DNA from: Sordaria brevicollis | Taxonomy: Eukaryota > Ascomycota > Sordariomycetes > Sordariales > Sordariaceae | Direction: 5' to 3' | Assembly (NCBI GenBank): GCA_033439795.1 | Contig: JAUTDP010000012.1 | Span: 1,736,001-1,800,000, forward strand | Length of the DNA stretch: 64,000 nt | Part shown: piece by piece, positions 11,766 through 22,773 of the stretch | How positions within the stretch are numbered: the stretch's first letter is position 1 | Layout of the letters: every line of letters starts with the position of its first letter | The notes under the pieces: model-generated | What the model saw: only the letters and a program-made list of their open reading frames with translations | Databases searched by the model: none | What the model was told of the DNA's origin: nothing | Made by a program: the position numbers and the translations under genes

Positions 11766-13152
11766 ATGACAGACTCGTTGCACAACGCGCCCATTGTGCT
11801 CGACAATGGCTCGGGCACCATTCGCGCCGGCTTTGCGGGAGACGACGTACCAAAATGCCACTTTCCCTCCTTTGTAGGGAGGCCAAAGCACCTGCGAGTC
11901 TTGGCCGGCGCATTAGAGGGCGAGGTGTTTATCGGCCAGAAGGCGGCCACAGAGTTGCGCGGACTGCTCAAGATCCGGTATCCGCTGGAGCACGGCATCG
12001 TGACGGACTGGGACGACATGGAGAAGATTTGGGCGTATGTGTATGACGAGGGGTTGAAGACGCTTAGTGAAGAGGTTCGTTCTCCTATCTTTGGATTGGG
12101 AAGATCAAGAGGCAATAGCTAACAATTGGCCAACAGCATCCAGTCCTCCTAACCGAACCACCCCTCAACCCCCGCGCGAACCGCGACACAGCCGCCCAGA
12201 TCCTATTCGAGACCTTCAACGTACCCGCGCTCTACACCTCCATCCAAGCCGTTTTGTCGCTGTACGCCTCCGGCCGAACAACAGGTGTGGTCCTCGATTC
12301 CGGCGACGGCGTATCGCATGCCGTGCCCGTCTACCAGGGCTTTACTGTGCCAAACAGCATCCGGCGCATTGACGTGGCTGGACGAGATGTCACCGAGTAC
12401 TTGCAGACGTTGCTGCGCAAGAGTGGCTACGTCTTTCACACTAGTGCCGAGAAGGAGGTGGTCAGGCTGATCAAGGAGAGCGTAACGTACGTGGCGCATG
12501 ATCCGCGCAAGGAGGAGAAGGAGTGGGCGGCGGCGAAGATGGATCCGGCCAAGATTGCAGAGTATGTCTTGCCGGATGGGAACAAGTTGAAGGTATGTTT
12601 TTACTTTTTACTGCCCGTTTGCCCCCCTGCATACGGGCCAGGTCACGAAGATGAGGAAAGAGTAGGCAGAAACTAACACCCTTATAGATAGGAGCAGAGC
12701 GCTTCCGCGCCCCGGAAATTCTCTTCGACCCGGAGATCATCGGTCTCGAGTACCCCGGCGTGCACCAGATAGTGGTCGACTCGATCAACCGGACAGATCT
12801 GGACTTGCGCAGGGACCTGTACTCCAACATTGTGCTGTCCGGCGGCAGCACGCTCACAAAGGGCTTTGGCGATCGCTTGCTCACGGAGGTGCAGAAGCTC
12901 GCGGTCAAGGACATGCGGATAAAGATCTTTGCGCCGCCTGAAAGGAAATACTCTACCTGGATCGGCGGCAGTATTTTGGCGGGGTTGAGCACGTTTAGAA
13001 AGGTATGTCTTTTCTGCCTTCAGTGTGATTTGGGTAAGAAAGGAGTTGAGAGGGACATCGTGTGCTAACCAATGTGTGACAACGAACAGATGTGGGTTAG
13101 CATTGACGACTGGCATGAGAATCCGGATATCATTCATACGAAGTTTACATGA
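11766..13152 (+). CDS. ro-4: Actin-related protein Arp1 (centractin), dynactin filament subunit
   Basis: Four exons (11766-12074, 12137-12592, 12688-13002, 13090-13152) give 380 residues, the usual Arp1 length. Actin-fold nucleotide-binding loops are intact: phosphate 1 [15 protein letters not shown], phosphate 2 [15 protein letters not shown], adenosine loop [10 protein letters not shown], plus [10 protein letters not shown] and a C-terminus ending HTKFT. The phosphate-1 loop reads [11 protein letters not shown] and the protein lacks actin's exact RKCF ending, which points to Arp1 rather than conventional actin. Arp1 forms the short filament of dynactin, which recruits dynein for retrograde transport. 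In Neurospora this is ropy-4, needed for nuclear distribution and straight hyphae. Exon boundaries all fall on complete codons. The last exon encodes only 20 residues. Confidence 0.93.
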
Positions 13153-16100
13153 TGACGATTACGACGATGATGGGACGAGGGCGAGGAAGAAGAAAGCGAG
13201 CGAGCGAGCCGGGGCTGGAGCTGGACCAGCAACAGCAGGACACCGGTTGTCTAATAAAATCGAAATTTACGTACAGCATCAGTTACATACCAGCTACCAC
13301 ATTCTTCTGTGCTATATCTTGATGGCAGTTTTATGTTGCGACAGGGGTCATGATCAGTCCTTCAGACAGAAGGTGGGAGGATCATATGCCATGTTCAACA
13401 TGTGAGGCTGAAAATAGGGGCTAGTGGGCAAGTGAGGCTGGGAAGTAAACAAGGGGTAGGGTTAACCAGTGAGCACCTTGACGGTCACCTTGGTACAAGA
13501 GTACAAGAATGCATTCCACATTCAACAACAGTTGCCAGACAGCTGGTAAACATAAAACTCAACGTCCTAAATACCTTCCTCCGCGTACTCAGTGCGCTCC
13601 ATTTGTTTCGTAAACTCCGTGGGCACAACAGTGGACAAACAGTGGACAACCTCAATGGCCCATCACGGACAAATTGCGGACAATGCAGTGGGGGGCAGCC
13701 TCCTTCCTAGTTGATCATACGGTCACAGAACTCACAGTGTGTCAGGGCTTTGCATCAATCCGTGGAATGTTGAAGACGCACAAGGCCCCAAAGAAAAGGT
13801 CGAAGCGAAGCGAAGCTGCCGACTGGAGCGCGAGCTTGCGAGACCTGCGAGACCTGCGTGCCTGGAGAAGGAAGATGGCCCGTGTGCGATGGAGTGATGG
13901 AGTGATGGAGCGTGCTCACAGTCTGATGGAGCGACCGACACAAGCGGTGACGAGGTGACGAGGTGATTTGCAAGGGGCGCTGGGGACGGTATGGCACAAC
14001 ATGGCAGGGCGTTGGATGAGAGGCTTTTAGAGCTTTCAAAAGTGCCCAGCAGGTTTGCCCAGGTGGGTTGGGGCATATGGAGCACGGCGCAGCGGGCAGA
14101 TCGGGAACTGGAAGTTGATCATGGAAGCATGGTGATGAGATGAGAAGAAAGTTCCATGGAAGGGATGGACAGGAGGTCAGGGTTGGGGTTGGGTGTGTGC
14201 TTGGAGTTTTTTGGTTCAAGTTTCTGGTGGTGATCTTTGAGTTTACTCGAGGGCTTGCTTTACTTCGTCGTCATGAGGCTGGATGACACAGTCTGGAGTT
14301 CAATGACCCCGTTTAGACTTAATTGTGGGATGTACTTCTGGAGGATCATCAAAAGTCGATGGGTACCAGCTGTTCAACGCCTGGGTAGGTACCTCGATCA
14401 CAACCTAGGGAGAACTGGAGATAAAGGACTCGAAAGTAGCAAGTCGCAAAGAACAGTCGTTCGAGACATTGACACATTGTAGGAACATATACAAACTGAA
14501 TCCATACTTCCTCATCACAGCGAATGGCATTCCATCCATCTCCTTCCCCTTTCGGAAATACAAGTCCATAGGTAGAGGCGGAAGTATCATCGATCTCACA
14601 CATTGCGCAATATCCGTCCCCAAAGATTTCGTATACTTCGCAACTGATGGCGACAATCACGAAAGGTTGAACACTGGGCCAGACTGGCGAGACTTTCCAC
14701 CTGTGAGACATCAAACCCCTAAGACCTGGCTGGGCTGGAAGGGTAACATGAAAGCTTGTGATACCTATCCTCATGGCTGCCCGAACGAACGGCTTCCTGC
14801 ATTTGCCGTCACAGAGAGACAAAGTGAGGCAAGTTACACGACATCAAGCCCTTAAAGTGCCTTTTGGTATATCTCCTCGGAGAGTTCTTTCTGCTGCCTT
14901 TCGAGTACTTGGAGGGACTCGAAACACTACTTGTTCGTTTGGTTGGCCGTTAGTAACGAAAAGTCGGGACAAAAGGAATGTCCTTTCTTCATGCTTTCCC
15001 CGAGCTTCATCTCGAACTCGGTGCCACTACCGCGGAATCGGATGAAGTTCGCCAACCTTTGCTGGCTTCCTCGGTGAGCTAGGATTTGTTTCACGATCAT
15101 AGCCTCCCATAGCTCGTTGACTTTGTAGGCCTTGTGGCCTGTCGCTATTCCCGAGTCCCCCCCGTCCAGTGATGCCCTGGTCGCTAGCAAGGGACCTGGA
15201 ATTCTGGAAGCCTTCCACTTCTGCCCTGGACTCTGGAGACTTCCACCCTGGAGAACTCCAGTCGCACAAAGACCGCAAACGTTACCGAGTGTTTTGCAAC
15301 CCATTAAATCCACCAACCTAGAGTGAATACAGCTTTCACCTCCGGCGGTGAAATTGTTCCTTGTTTGGCTTGCTCCAGATGAGTGGAAGCCATGAGAGTC
15401 GTGTTGTTCACAAAAGCCCACCGTTCGGTTCAATAGTTCACTGCTAGGCCGCTAGAAGTTCCAGCGCGTTGGATTTTGGCGTTCTTGTTAGCGGTCCAGA
15501 TGCCCGGATTTTGGTGGGATACAGACTGTCGAGTTTTGAGTTTTTGAGTGAGGCCCAAAATTTCCCTTGCCCAAAGGTTCCTCCGTAGGGCATCAACGCT
15601 TCAACCCCTCCTTCGTGTTCGGCGTTGTTGAACTGCTGCCACCCTCATCATCACTTGCCGAATTCCCAAAATCCCAGAACTCCAATTCCAAGCTCCGCCC
15701 GCAATGGACCCCCCATGCCGAGGCCCCGTCTCCGCTTGCCGAATGCCGCCGGAGGACCGGGGTTGGATGGATGAGGAGGACCGGGGGTTCCGCTCGGTCC
15801 GAACGCCGATTGTACGATGTCATCCTTGTACGGAGACCTTTTGTTGGACTTGGATTTTGCGAACTTCTGTGGTGCCCTGGCAAGTGCCGAAAGGTGAGGG
15901 TTTCGGCGCCCTGCGAGGGAAGCTCGAGGAATTGTGTGTTGGGATGGCCGCACAACACCGGACGGTGCACGGCCCCCCGTCCCCGAGTTTTCAGTTCCAT
16001 CTGATCTTGTTGCGTTGCACGAGCGCACCGAGCGCCGGGTTTTTGAAACGCCCGCAACTCCCGCTCCCGTGCGAATATTGTTTCGGCGGTGCTTGTGTGG

Positions 16101-17049
16101 CATGCGGTCATCTGCCGGTTTTTGAAGGTCGGATATGTTTCACTTCGATTCAGTCTTGTCAATCACGTTTGCGAATATTGGAAGCAGTGAGAGAAAAAAT
16201 AAATGGCAGTCAGAAAATGTTCGAATTTGTATTATGTTCGTTCGTCCACCACATTGGCCTGCCGAAAAAAGAAAAAAAAAAAAAAGTCGTCGTCGGTAAA
16301 ATGTAAAAACAAAAGATCCATCCAGTACATGATCTCGCTCTCTCGCCTTGGGGTATCTTGATATTCGCTTTCAAAACAGATGTCAAAAGCAGAAACAAGC
16401 CAGCAATAAATAACAAACACCGATTCTGTGCCTTTCTCCCTTGTGTGTCGTTGGTCATTGAGGAGGCTCTTTGAGAATTTTGCGGGGGAAGCGTCAGCAA
16501 GCTGCAGAAAAGAACCAAGAGATGAACCCCTAATTTTTCTTGGCAGCCACCAAACTCCAACCGCGCAAAAGTCCCCCCTATTGCTCTCCAACCAATCAGA
16601 AACGAGTGAATGGGCCATGATCCAACGACACGCCGTGGTTTGTATGTGTGTGGTTGTGTGTGAAAGGTAAAACAACTCCTCATGTGAATGATGAGAAGAT
16701 GTTTGGTTTTGAGATATCTCTCTTTCTCGCCGTTTGTTTTGCTGAGATCCACCCCCATTACATGATGTGCTAATAAAATAGGAAAAACTTTTTGCTTCGG
16801 TTCTTTTGTGAACTCTCGCTCGTTGCTAAAACTTTTGATCCGAAAGATTCCCGACTCGTCATAAAAATCCCAATTGGCTTGGATGTGGCATACACAATCG
16901 CAGAAGCCGCCCGAAACGCCGTGCTGATGTTGAAGAAATGAAACATGTGTAAAAGAAAAAGGAACGTCCATAGGTTGAATGATGGAGTGGTGTGTGTGAA
17001 GAAGTGAAGAGTATGAGGTAGGAGTAGGAGGGAGAGGAGGAAGGTTGTA
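13153..17049. other. Long intergenic stretch right of Arp1
   Basis: 3.9 kb without a recognisable gene. Bases 13801-13964 carry a cluster of short direct duplications. On the minus strand between about 14349 and 15433 there are two stretches whose codon pattern looks weakly coding (see findings). An A-run and poly-pyrimidine patches near 16265-16285 and the 253-codon open frame at 16210-16971 have no protein-like features. The right part is probably the 3' flank of the DUF3602 gene. Confidence 0.4.
13801..13964. repeat. Cluster of short tandem duplications
   Basis: Within 165 bases there are at least four independent small direct repeats: CGAAG repeated three times, GCGAGACCT repeated twice, GGAGTGAT repeated, and GTGACGAG repeated. 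This is a replication-slippage-like pattern. Confidence 0.7.
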
Positions 17050-17352
17050 TTAGGATGATGGTACAAGGGATAGGTTGCGTCGAATGCTTGCCACGGGTGA
17101 CAAGTACTTCGGTCGAAGAGCGGGTTCGGAGTGATATCTGCGAAGACCAGCACGCTGGATTGCAGTTCGGTGGCTGTCCTTCCCATCGCTGGCATCGTCG
17201 TCATTCCTAACCCCATGACCTTCTTCTTCGACCGCTTCTTCCTCCATGCGGCTGCCGCAAATGCTGGAGCTGATGCTGCTCCCTCCATACTCGGCCAGTG
17301 ACAGGCGCCACTCGTACAGGTTCCTCCTGCTTCTTTTGATAGAGCGGGCCTC
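17050..17352 (-). other. Open frame continuing in phase past the DUF3602 stop
   Basis: Right after the TAG the same minus-strand frame stays open for about 100 codons, to a stop at 17050-17052. The peptide looks protein-like: EARSIKRSRRNLYEWRL, SLAEYGGSS, an acidic EEEAVEEEGH and RRYHSEPALRP. An internal ATG lies at 17247. It may be a readthrough extension, the rest of a gene with a nonsense allele, or chance. Confidence 0.3.
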
Positions 17353-17818
17353 CTAACCCTTGTGAGCAAGATTGCTCAACGTCCTCCAGAAGCCAGAGCG
17401 GTGGCTGTCGGTGGTGCTGACCGAGTCACGACGATTCCTGCTCCTGGAGCTGCCCTCAGAGCGGATGCTGATCTTGTCGCTGACAGTGCTGAAGATGTTG
17501 CCGGCACCGCCTCGCCCGACGTAACCCATGGTGGCAGCCTTCTCGCGGACCTCAGCTCTTTGATACTCCTCGTCGAAAGAAAGGGTAGGGCGCTCAGTGT
17601 AGGTGTGGGCGTTGCCGGCACCACCACGACCGGAGTAGAAGCGGCCGGGAGCGCTGGGCTTCTGTGCTGATGGTACGATCTTGGTGGGAACGCCGGTCGA
17701 AGGGTGGTCTTGGGAGCCTTGAAGAAATTACCGGCGCCGCCGCGGCCAGCCTTGGTGTAGGTATTTTGCACCACCGTAGGGTGGGTTCGGTGATGGTGTA
17801 GGATGCTGTCCTTTCCAT
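17353..17818 (-). CDS. DUF3602 / GRGGAGN-repeat protein, frame interrupted
   Basis: The minus strand encodes three copies of GRGGAGN, the hallmark of the fungal DUF3602 family (function unknown): 17747-17727, 17631-17611 and 17517-17497. The ATG at 17818-17816 follows an A/C-rich leader and opens MERTASYTITEPT. Copies 2 and 3 share one frame (FYSGRGGAGN, then GYVGRGGAGN), which runs through a Ser/Arg-rich tail and FWRTLSN to a TAG at 17355-17353. Copy 1 (TKAGRGGAGNFF) lies in a different frame, and the ATG is in the third. Two single-base losses would explain this. An alternative is a 70-base GTAATT...CACAG intron that joins the ATG frame to copy 2 and removes copy 1. Sequence errors, a decaying gene or unusual splicing are all possible. 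Confidence 0.6.
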
Positions 17819-18341
17819 TGTGACGGTTTGTGTGTGAATATGTGTGAGGTGTGGTGTTGTTTGGTTGAGGTGACGTGAGAAGAGTGTGGATACTCTCTAC
17901 CGGTTGCTGGATTGCTGTGGTGTGATGATTTGCCGAGTTCGGTATAAGTCAAGGACAAAGAGCTGTCAGAGGTGACTGATTCGGGTGTCTCTTGGAAGTG
18001 GTTTGTCTGAAGACGACTCGTTGTAGTTGAGTTGAGACTGAAGATATGGATCCGTGTGTAGGGAAGACGGGAACGAGGGGTGCGGATCCTGAGGGACTCG
18101 AGCTTTTAATAGATGAGGGTATAGAGGGGTCACTCGAGGGGCTGTTGCTTCGTGGGTTTTGAAGAAGGGGATGGGATGGCCAAGGAAGGCTGGCCAAGAA
18201 AAAGGTCTTATTGCAGCAATTCCAGTCATGGATGCAGCCGGCGGGATCCAACTGGTAGTCTGACGGTACCGTAATTCTGGGGACATCGACACACGCACTC
18301 CCTGGGACGTTCCTGGGACACACAATGGAACCACCTAGCGC

Positions 18342-18375
18342 TGCCCAGTGCTTGCCCAGTGTTTGCCCAGTGCTG
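18342..18375. repeat. Imperfect 12-base tandem repeat
   Basis: Three near-identical copies of a GCCCAGTGCTT-type unit in tandem. Confidence 0.8.
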
Positions 18376-21300
18376 GACCCAGAATGAGCAAAGCAAAGTG
18401 GGCAACCACATGACTCCTCTTTGTCCAGACTTGTACAGGCGCACCTTCCCTCGCTTCTCGGCTACCTAACCGCTACTTTGGAAGTAGCTTGTATCTTTTT
18501 ATACAGCCAGGGACACACTGGGCTCGGACGGATTGCGAAATTTTCAAGACCCAAGGCGAATGGAGACACTGGAGCAACAGAGGAGCCAACGTGGACTTGC
18601 TCAACGTAACGACTGGTTTCTGCTGTGCGGAAGGAGAAGAGCGACCTCTGCATCGTGACTTTTGCGAGACATTGTCACTTGTCACTACCGGGATGGAGAA
18701 AGCGGAGATGCCAAAATCTGTGGTTGCTGCTGTGCCATGATCCCATTGTGCGAGTGTCTCTCTTGCGGCAGTACGTTACAGTACAGGCCGGATGGTGAAA
18801 GTGGTGGTTCTGATGGTGTGTGTGTGGTACAAAGTGAAGTCGTTGCTGTCGGGAAGGAGTGTCGTTGACGACAATGACAGCAACTGCAGATGGAATGGAT
18901 CCCATCCGTCTCCCAATGGCGTCAGGCGCATCAGGTGCTTCTCGACCCTCTGAACGGCGGCTTGGGCTGAAAATTTGCAAGCAGGCGGACAAGGCCATGG
19001 CAGTCACGACAGTCAATGGCAGCGCAGGAGTGGCAGTCGCCAGTCCAACGCCCAGTCCACGCCGGCCCACGAACGGTCGACAACCGTCCATTCAAGCTTT
19101 CTTTTTAGCAAAGAGAAACTGCCAGAGCGGGCCCTGTCTGGCAGTCACGAGGCGCACCAGCAATTTTTGTTACGAGACCATTACCCCATAATTTGGGAAC
19201 TAGTGATGAGTATCTTTTGTATGGCACACACACGGAAACTGTACCCCAAAGATACTTGCATCTGGTCCATGCGTCCTGCAAGGGACAGTGACGAAGCGCT
19301 GCGACCAAAATTTCTGGACTGTCTGCCTCTGGGCCAAAATCTTTTTTTTTCCTCCTTGTCCTTTGTGCGACACAAGACCGCAGCATTCCGCCTGGCAGCT
19401 GCCGCCCTGCTTGGTTGGCTTGGCAAAAAAAGGGCAAGACGTCGATCCAGTCTTCCCGCCGTGATCTCCAACGACTTGAGGCATGGCCGATGCGACCATG
19501 ATGATTTGTCCTTCAACGTTGGCGTTGTCACTGCCGCTCTTTGTTGTTGTGTCTGTGAATTGGTTCACAGTTGCTCCTCATCTCCCATTTGCTTGGGGCC
19601 TTGGGAGAGCATGTTTGCACCACTATTCAGCCATCTCACGTCAGCCAGTGTCTTCATTGCCCCCCTCCATGCCACAATGTCCAATATGCCTCGGCGGCTT
19701 TCTGGAACTGGCGAAGCTGAGACCGTCCTCTGCTAGGTAGTCCACCGACGGCATTGAGGGTTGAAAGGCGGCGGTCAGTTCAGTTGGGATATATGCCGGA
19801 CTCCGTACTCCGTTGTAGAGATGTGGTTTTGTTTCCCCATTGAGCATCAACCCCTTGTGTCTTCAAAGTCGTTCCTGAAATTCGCTCGGTTTCTCTCTGA
19901 AATACCACCGATATGACTCTTATTTTGTTCGGTGCTTGGCGGTGTAGCGACGCGCCATGTGGAGTGCTCACGAACCTCTTTGGGTTTTATTTTGTTTCTA
20001 TTTTTCTCTTTTTGCACTGAAGTTGGCGTTGCGGTGCTAGAGAAGACGCTAGAGACAAAAGGACCCCTCACAGTTTGACGAAAGTCCCAGCAAGCCCCTG
20101 ATGACCGTTCTTCTCTCTCACCACCACAACTGGCGCCATGGCCCATGCAGAGCCTGTCGGCTGGTTTCCCGGTCCAGAATCTTTTTTTTCTCCCACTCGA
20201 CATCGACCGCCCATCGAGGACCGCCCTGATCGAATAGATCACCTGGTGAAAAATTTCCCCTCCCCCGGGGTCCATCCGTGATCCATCACCGGCTCCATCG
20301 CAAAAAGGAGCTTTTCCCTAGGCGAAGCGGGTCTCCATTTTCCCAGGCACAAGTCTCCCACAAGTTGGCCCGAGTGCCGGCAACCCCGGATTCTGAAGGA
20401 CGATCATGCGGTCAATGCTCCTCCTGGCTTCTTCTTTTTGCCCTTTTCGATGAGATCCATCATGCCGCCTCAAGTCCGAGTCCCGAACGAGAAATGGTGA
20501 GGCAGAGGCCGCAGACGCATCTTGTTGCTGTCATCTTCCGCTAGAGATGGTTCAAACATGCTAGTGTTGCCCCTGGATCCTTATGGTGAACGAAGAAGTA
20601 AGAGAGCCTGAAATGGAAACCAAAAGTCAACTCAGGCTGAAGTGAGAGAGATCGGTAGCGGCCAAGCAAGAACCAAGTAAAAGCCAATGATCTAAGCGTG
20701 ATAGAGGAGACTCACGATGGAGTCAAAGCGAAAGGAAAACCAAGGTCCTTAGTTCCTCAACCACAAAAACCAAAGATCGTCGGCAAGATGGATCACGAAG
20801 CCAACGTTACCCCTCGTTTCGAACAAAGCCAAGGGGAGAGCCGAGCGGTCCAAAGTCACGGTGAAAGCAAGTCATGCGGATGAAGTTGAGGACAACGTGA
20901 TGGGAAATTGGAAACGAAGCCCACTTTCCCCTCACCAACAAAGCCCGATCGCGAAGCAAGACCACGTGGGATCAATGTCGATGACAATATGAGAGTCATG
21001 CTTTCTTCGCTTCGTTCATGCGATGAGGTGAGGTTCAAAGAAGTTGAAGACACACAGACCAACAAACAGCAGAAAGGAGGCTTGCAACGAAAATCCGGGG
21101 TAAAAGCTGCCTCGCCTTTTGCTCGGGCGTCCTCGCCCGCTCGCTCCCGTGCTGCGCTGATAAGGTGCCGTCCGTTCTGCCCTGTGTCAAACACCAAACC
21201 GCTGGTCCGGGACCCGGGTCGACCAACCAGACGGGGAATCTTGCCAGGAACGGTTTGTTCCCGCTGATAAGGATTTTCTAGAAAAGAAACTTTGTTTTCT

Positions 21301-22741
21301 CCATGATCTGGATCTCGAATTGATGATCCGGCTTTGTCATCTTGTCGGATTTTTCAAGAATGCCATGTTTCCAACGTCACCTTCAAACTTTTTTTTTCCT
21401 GTCTCTGGTTTGCCTCCGTTGTGTGGTGTGACTGAGAAGTTCTTGCGTCTTCGGTTACACCAAGCAGAACCTCCAATTCCCTCGGCTTTGTCTACCACAC
21501 CGACAGACTCCAACCAACAACACCGGTAGTACTTCGCAGCTACAGCGGTACAACAGCCACTGTACCTCTTCGGTCGGCTCCGCGCTGTTTCGTTGTGGGT
21601 GTGGTGGTTGAGGTCACCTTGCATTTTGCATTTTTGCTTTGGTCGGTTGCAACAACTTGCAGAGCCTCCTTTTTTCCTCCAAGTTCCTCGGTCCTTCCCA
21701 TCCAGGCATTTCCAGGCCAGCGCCCAGCAGACACCGAGGCGCCCCTTCTTCAAGTTTGAGAACGACCCACGAACCCCTGCTCTCCTCCTCTGTCACAGCA
21801 GGAAGCGGCGAAGCGGTGGCATCCTCCAATGAATTTGGCAGCTTCAACCCAGAATGGGAGTTCTTTCAGCGATTGGTGCAGCAGTAGCAACCGGAAACCA
21901 GCGACGCCAGCGAAGCTGAACCACCAATTGCGCGAAGTAACAACGGTTGTAAGCGGCTGAAGCAGCAAATGTCAGCAAACCGCAATTGGAAGCAGCAACC
22001 AAGAAGAAAATTCAAAAGTCTTTGAACAGCACGCCAACGACGCCAGAAACGCCTGGACCTTGGAAGCGCCGGACGAACGACGAACTCTCAAACAACGGAC
22101 GAACACCAAGCAAAAAAGTCCGCCAGCCCGAATCAAGAAGTCCGCTCGCCACAAAGTCTCAGCGCTAGCTTGACTTTCTTGGGCCTTTCTCAGCACACCT
22201 TGCTACTGTACGGCATGAAAGGTTTTTTCTCCCTCTTTTTTCTCTTCAGCTTACTCGTCGACAGTACGTTTTTCAGTCCCATGACCATGACCATGACCAT
22301 GGACAGGTCTTCGCCGCATCCCGTTTATACAGTTCAAAGCGATCACATTAGATGAAATTCATCGAAACTTTCGAATCTTTCCAACGACAAGAACCTGACC
22401 GAATCGAAGGTACCAAGCGATCTTGCGATGCTGCGACCGACCGACTGACCAGCAGAAATTATTTTCCTGTTCTGCGCAAGGAATTGCCCAGCGAACGGCG
22501 CAAAGTCAATGGCGCAATGAGAACCTGAATGGTCAATGATGAAGAGGAGGCGCTGCCCACGTGGTCACCTTTCCCAGCTGCGACCGTCTTCCCAGCTTTC
22601 TTGCCCAGGCAGCCCGGCAGAGCCCAGACACACGGGCCATTCTTGGCAACATCGCGAAAGTCTCGAGTTGACCTTGAAGCTTGGCACACTTGCGCAACGA
22701 CAACGGATCCTGCTCTGCCTCATTCCTGGCAGATTCTCGGG

Positions 22742-22773
22742 CAGACTTTGCAGACTCTGCAGACTTTGCAGAG
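22742..22773. repeat. 9-base tandem repeat
   Basis: Between three and four copies of CAGACTTTG / CAGACTCTG in tandem. Confidence 0.85.

Noticed and set aside
16210..16971. 253-codon minus-strand open frame
   Set aside because: Cys/Phe/His-rich random-looking composition, runs through a poly-A/T tract, no domain; similar lengths occur by chance here.
18975..19736. 253-codon plus-strand open frame
   Set aside because: No ATG context, domain or consistent codon bias; open frames on the opposite strand are similar.
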